A stretch of DNA of 8,505 nt from Propionivibrio sp. (GTDB lineage Bacteria; Pseudomonadota; Gammaproteobacteria; Burkholderiales; Rhodocyclaceae), in contig JAGNOM010000105.1 of NCBI GenBank assembly GCA_017990155.1, positions 1-8,505 of the forward strand. The letters run 5' to 3'. Shown piece after piece: positions 5,175 through 8,505 of the stretch. The translations under genes and the position numbers were made by a program. Each line of letters opens with the position of its first letter. Position 1 is the stretch's first letter. The notes beneath the pieces are model-generated. The model made no database searches, had not been told where the DNA came from, and was given only the letters and a program-made list of their open reading frames with translations.

Positions 5175-8141
5175 CTATTCTTGCGCCTCCCGGCGCGGTG
5201 CCGCGTTGAGCCACTTGAGCAGGGTGGCGAACAGCGCGTCCGGATCGAACGGTTTGGCGATGAAATCGTCCATGCCGCCCGACAGGCAGCGTTCCTTGTC
5301 TTCAGCGTAGGCGTTGGCCGTCATGGCGAGGATCGGTGTGCGGCGATGCGCGGCGAGTGCGCGGATCTTGCGTGTTGCGGCCAGGCCGTCCAGTTTCGGC
5401 ATCTGCATGTCCATCAGGATCAGCGCGTAGGACCCGGCGCGCGCGCGCTGCACGGCTTGCTCGCCGTCTTCCGCGGTATCGACGATGAGGCCGGTGTCTT
5501 CGATGAGGTAGCGCGCGATCTCCAGGTTGGTCGCGTCGTCGTCGACGAGGAGAATGTGGCGGCCGGCGTGGCGGCGCCGGATCGACAGTTCGGCATCGCT
5601 GTCGGCCGGGAATGCGACGTTGCCCAGGCTCGGGTTTTCCGTTTCGATCCGGCTCAGCCGGGCGGTGAACCAGAACGTGCTGCCAACGCCGGGCTGGCTG
5701 TCGACGCCGACTTCACCGCCCATCATCTCGGCCAGCCGCCGCGTGATGATCAGCCCAAGGCCGGTGCCGCCGTATTTGCGTGTCGTCGAGTTGTCGGCCT
5801 GGACGAAGGCGGAGAAAAGGCGTGAAACGGTGTCGGGATCGATGCCGATGCCGGTGTCGCGGACTTCGAAGCGGAGCAGAACGCTCTGTGCGTCTTCTTC
5901 GACGGCCGCAGCGCGCAGCGTGACCGAGCCGTGCTCGGTGAATTTGATGGCGTTCGTCGCATAGTTGAGCAGCGCCTGTTGCAGCCGCGTCGGGTCGCCG
6001 CGCAAATGGGCGGGGTAGAGCCCCGCTTCGATACGCAGCTCGATGTTTCTTGCCTGGGCGCGGTCGGAGACGATGGTGGCGACGTTGTCGAGCAGGCCGT
6101 TGATGGACAGTGCCGCTTCGTGGAGAACGAACTTCCCGGCCTCGATTTTGGAGATGTCGAGGATGTCGTTGATGATCTGCAAGAGGTGCGAAACCGAGGT
6201 GTCGATCTTGTCCAGCCGCTCGGCCTGCGCTGGCGTGACGCCGTTGCGCCGGAGGATGTGCACCATGCCGGTGATGCCATTCAAGGGTGTGCGGATTTCG
6301 TGGCTCATGTTGGCGAGGAAGCTGCTCTTGGCCCGGTTGGCCGCCTCGGCGACGTCGCGCGCGGTGATGAGCGTCTGTTCGGCTTCCTTGCGCTGCGTGA
6401 TGTCGGTGACGAAGGCGATGTAGCGTGCCGGCGTGTCGTCCTGCCCGGGAAGGAAATGCACGACGATTTCGACCGGGAACACGCGCCCGTCCTTGGTGAC
6501 GTTCACCGATTCGAACTTTGAGCGCTGGTTCTGACGCAAACGGCTGGTGGGCGACGTCGGGTTGCTTTCAATGAAGTTCGGGTCGATGTCAACGACGCTC
6601 AGGCCGAGCATCTCGTCTTCGGTGTAACCGAGGTAATCGGCAGCGAAGCGGTTGACGTAGAGGAAGCGGCTGGTATCGGCGTCGACCCAGTGAATCGCAA
6701 TGCCGACGCTGTCCATGGCGAACTGCGTATCCTGCAGTTGGCGGTTGGTCTCCTGCAGTTCGCCGGTACGCGCCTGTACGAGCGTTTCGAGGTGCTGCCG
6801 GTGCTGTTCGAGTTCGAGCTCGTTCAGGCGGCGATCGGTGATGTTGCGCGAAAGCACCAGGAGGCGCTTGTCGCCGGCCAACAGTTCATTGCGCTCGATC
6901 TTTGTCGTGACCGACAGCTCGAACCAGGCCGGCAGTCCGTCGATCCGGAGTTCGATCACGCGACCGAAATCGCTGCCCTCGACATTTGCCGCAGCCAACG
7001 ACTCAAGCACGGTTTGTGCGGCTTCGGGCGGCAGGACGTCCCTGACCGTTTTCCCGAGCAGACGCTCCCTGGGCTGAACGAGCAAGCTGGAATGGCTGGC
7101 ATGGACGTCGTGATAGCGGCCGTCCTTGTCCACTTCGAAGAGCAAATCCGGGATCGCTTCGAGCGTCGCGGCGAGGTTGGCGCGAGCCACTTCGGCGGCG
7201 CGCTGCGCGGTACCCAGCTCGGCCAGCGCCGCATTCAGCGCCCGCGTTCGCGCATTGACGCGGATGCGCAGCGAGAGGGTCCAGGCAAACAACACGCCCC
7301 CGACGGCGGCCAAGGCCAGCAGTCCCCAGCCGACATAGCGCATGTACGGCGCGAAGCTGAGCGCGGGCGCCAGCCATTTGTCGGCGAGCGCGTCGCGGTC
7401 CGCGTCGCTGATGGCGAGCATTCCGTCTTCGACCTGTTTAAGGATCGCCAGGTTGCCCTTGCGCACCGCCCGGTGTCCCTCGCCGACGTAAAGCTCGAAG
7501 GCCTTGGTGAAGGTGTGCTGGGCGTTCTTCCGGTAAAGGTAGAAATCTGCCGGCTGCTCGTCCATGCAGAACAGTTTGACGTCGTCGGCCAGCGCGGCAT
7601 TGATCAGCAGTTCGTAGTTCGGGTAGCTGCGGATTTCGCTCACGCCGCGCTGTTTCAGGATGTCAATGCACGCGTCGCCGTCCTGGACGCCGATCTGAAA
7701 GCCGCGCAGCGTGTCGATATTCTTGATGCCGCTGATCGACAGATGGCTGTAGATCATCACCGGCAGCTGCGCGTACGGTTTCGAGAAGTCGTAGCGCGGT
7801 TCGCGCTGCGGCGTACGGTAAATCAGATCGATCACGTCCGCCTCGCCGTCCAGCACCATCGCCTGCGCGTTGACCCAGCTGGTGGCGATCAGCTCGACCT
7901 TCTTGCCCGTTTGTGATTGCCACAGATTCCACAGGTCAACGAGGTAGCCCTCGACCTTGCCATCGGCGTTGCGAAAAATGTAGGGCGGGTAATTATCGTC
8001 GGTGACGACGCGGATCGGGCGCTGTTCGGAGACTGCTGCGCCGGTCGCTGCCGAGGCGAGATTCGCACTCAGGCAGGTGGCGGCCGCCCACACCAGGAGC
8101 ATGCAAAAAACTGCACGAAGACTTCGACAGCGAGCTTCCAT
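5175..8141 (-). CDS. Hybrid sensor histidine kinase: SBP_bac_3 sensor, two PAS domains, HisKA, HATPase_c, receiver
   Basis: The product has 988 residues. The ATG at 8141-8139 is chosen because it begins a clear signal/anchor sequence and has GAGAGG seven bases upstream; the open frame extends to 8420 but that part overlaps the neighbouring gene. Domains in order: hydrophobic leader 1-31 (possible cut after A-S-A at 29-31, or retained as an anchor); periplasmic SBP_bac_3 domain about 42-258 with Y-R-T-P-Q-R and D-F-S-K-P-Y (108-123); membrane helix about 269-290; coiled linker 296-323; PAS about 324-438; coiled linker to 472; PAS about 473-587; HisKA with NMSHEIRTP, phospho-acceptor H614; HATPase_c with N-box N726/N730, DTGIGI 762-767 and GGTGLGL 791-797; receiver 861-977 with acidic VDDD (866-869), phospho-acceptor D911, T941 and K963. 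All catalytic residues are present. It should sense a small, probably amino-acid-like periplasmic solute and autophosphorylate. It lacks a histidine phosphotransfer domain, so phosphorelay output needs separate partners. It converges on the left operon. Confidence 0.95.
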   Translation of the reverse strand: MEARCRSLRAVFCMLLVWAAATCLSANLASAATGAAVSEQRPIRVVTDDNYPPYIFRNADGKVEGYLVDLWNLWQSQTGKKVELIATSWVNAQAMVLDGEADVIDLIYRTPQREPRYDFSKPYAQLPVMIYSHLSISGIKNIDTLRGFQIGVQDGDACIDILKQRGVSEIRSYPNYELLINAALADDVKLFCMDEQPADFYLYRKNAQHTFTKAFELYVGEGHRAVRKGNLAILKQVEDGMLAISDADRDALADKWLAPALSFAPYMRYVGWGLLALAAVGGVLFAWTLSLRIRVNARTRALNAALAELGTAQRAAEVARANLAATLEAIPDLLFEVDKDGRYHDVHASHSSLLVQPRERLLGKTVRDVLPPEAAQTVLESLAAANVEGSDFGRVIELRIDGLPAWFELSVTTKIERNELLAGDKRLLVLSRNITDRRLNELELEQHRQHLETLVQARTGELQETNRQLQDTQFAMDSVGIAIHWVDADTSRFLYVNRFAADYLGYTEDEMLGLSVVDIDPNFIESNPTSPTSRLRQNQRSKFESVNVTKDGRVFPVEIVVHFLPGQDDTPARYIAFVTDITQRKEAEQTLITARDVAEAANRAKSSFLANMSHEIRTPLNGITGMVHILRRNGVTPAQAERLDKIDTSVSHLLQIINDILDISKIEAGKFVLHEAALSINGLLDNVATIVSDRAQARNIELRIEAGLYPAHLRGDPTRLQQALLNYATNAIKFTEHGSVTLRAAAVEEDAQSVLLRFEVRDTGIGIDPDTVSRLFSAFVQADNSTTRKYGGTGLGLIITRRLAEMMGGEVGVDSQPGVGSTFWFTARLSRIETENPSLGNVAFPADSDAELSIRRRHAGRHILLVDDDATNLEIARYLIEDTGLIVDTAEDGEQAVQRARAGSYALILMDMQMPKLDGLAATRKIRALAAHRRTPILAMTANAYAEDKERCLSGGMDDFIAKPFDPDALFATLLKWLNAAPRREAQE

Positions 8142-8148
8142 GAAGCGA

Positions 8149-8154
8149 CCTCTC
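8149..8154 (-). promoter_or_regulatory. Ribosome binding site of the hybrid kinase gene
   Basis: On the - strand GAGAGG precedes the ATG at 8141 by seven bases. It supports this start, which directly begins the signal-like hydrophobic leader. Confidence 0.65.
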
Positions 8155-8163
8155 GAAAGGCGT

Positions 8164-8180
8164 CCGGGCAGCCGGCCCGG
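8164..8180 (-). other. Compact hairpin between the zinc-ribbon gene and the kinase gene
   Basis: A perfect 6-bp GC-only inverted repeat (CCGGGC/GCCCGG) with a 5-nt loop lies seven bases after the zinc-ribbon stop codon and 22 bases before the kinase ATG. It is shaped like an intrinsic terminator stem, but on the - strand it is followed by ACGCCTTTC rather than a T-run. It could partly terminate transcription, stabilise the upstream mRNA end, or lower read-through into the kinase gene. Confidence 0.35.
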
Positions 8181-8187
8181 TTCGCGA

Positions 8188-8505
8188 CTACTTGATGAAC
8201 AGCTTGCAGGCCAGCCCGATGCCGGCGACGACGAGGTCGCCGACGTCGATGTCGAGGCCGAGATTCGACGTGGACTTCGTGTCTCGACGCGGCCGGCGCT
8301 GGCGTTCGACTTCGAGCAGGGCGTCGGCCAGCGCTTCCGGATCGCGGCGCGTGTTGGCGATCTCCTTCGTGTGGTACCCGGCCAGCGCCGTTTCGACCGC
8401 TTCCTGGTCAAGGATGGCAATCGGCGCCGAACAGTGGCCGCAGACGGCTTCGCTGCGGATATCGACCGGTGCGCCGCAACCGGAACAGTGGATGGTGCCG
8501 ATGCG
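8188..8505 (-). CDS. Zinc-ribbon protein, C-terminal part (5' end missing)
   Basis: Reading the - strand from the right edge gives 105 residues ending in TAG; the start is outside the window. Two CxxC pairs, C7-S-G-C10 and C22-G-H-C25, are spaced as in a zinc ribbon that binds one Zn ion. Next come a helical, acidic segment (33-70), a basic linker R-Q-R-R-P-R-R (68-74) and a short hydrophobic C-terminus (about 86-104, D-V-G-D-L-V-V-A-G-I-G-L-A) that could be an amphipathic or membrane-associating helix. No specific family is recognised. The stop is 46 nt upstream of the kinase ATG on the same strand, so co-transcription is possible although a hairpin lies between. That this is the true frame is supported by the paired cysteines; the other frame open here on the - strand is low-complexity Ser/Arg/Thr-rich. 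Confidence 0.75.
   Translation of the reverse strand, partial: RIGTIHCSGCGAPVDIRSEAVCGHCSAPIAILDQEAVETALAGYHTKEIANTRRDPEALADALLEVERQRRPRRDTKSTSNLGLDIDVGDLVVAGIGLACKLFIK

Noticed and set aside
5077..5310. Small + strand open frame after the TerB-like gene
   Set aside because: No ribosome site, overlaps the 3' end of the kinase gene on the other strand, and has no recognisable composition or family.
6690..7916. Long + strand open frame (408 codons) opposite the kinase gene
   Set aside because: Opposite the PAS and sensor regions of a clear kinase; composition is shadow-like and there is no ribosome site or recognisable fold.
8142..8420. Upstream extension of the kinase frame on the - strand
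   Set aside because: This part is low-complexity Ser/Arg/Thr-rich and overlaps the zinc-ribbon coding frame; the ATG at 8141 has a ribosome site and begins the signal-like leader.

Overview
The window is GC-rich, densely coded DNA from a Gram-negative bacterium. A betaproteobacterium, perhaps of the Rhodocyclales type, seems likely from codon use, the style of the large hybrid sensor kinase and the PotF-like binding domain. That placement is an inference from general impression, not from a marker gene. I see no tRNA, rRNA, insertion sequence, CRISPR array or phage gene.

Left region (1-5040, + strand): five closely spaced genes that look like one operon. (1) The 3' part of a gene whose protein carries the end of a peptidoglycan-binding (PG_binding_1) domain fused to a PotF/PotD-like polyamine-binding domain. 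(2) A protein with an N-terminal two-helix membrane hairpin and a long helical, charged cytoplasmic part; I do not recognise the family. (3) A PspA/IM30-like coiled-coil protein, from the bacterial branch of the ESCRT-III superfamily. (4) A Ycf46-like AAA+ ATPase with a degenerate N-terminal AAA half and an intact C-terminal AAA module. (5) A small TerB-like helical protein with two acidic 'DG....E' motifs. Gaps are 1, 25, 13 and 30 nt.

Middle (5041-5174): a short gap between convergent genes with several overlapping inverted repeats and no convincing U-tract.

Right region (5175-8505, - strand): a 988-residue membrane hybrid histidine kinase (periplasmic SBP_bac_3 sensor, two PAS domains, HisKA, HATPase_c, receiver). 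Upstream of it on the same strand is the C-terminal part of a small zinc-ribbon protein that runs off the right edge.

How the genes may work together: the left operon has a periplasmic, wall-anchored ligand-binding element, a membrane helical protein, a membrane-binding PspA polymer protein, an AAA+ motor and a TerB accessory. An attractive reading is an envelope-stress or membrane-remodelling machine in which the AAA+ protein acts on the PspA-like polymer, as Vps4 acts on ESCRT-III. That is inference from gene content. The kinase lies in a separate, convergent unit and nothing in the sequence ties it functionally to the operon.
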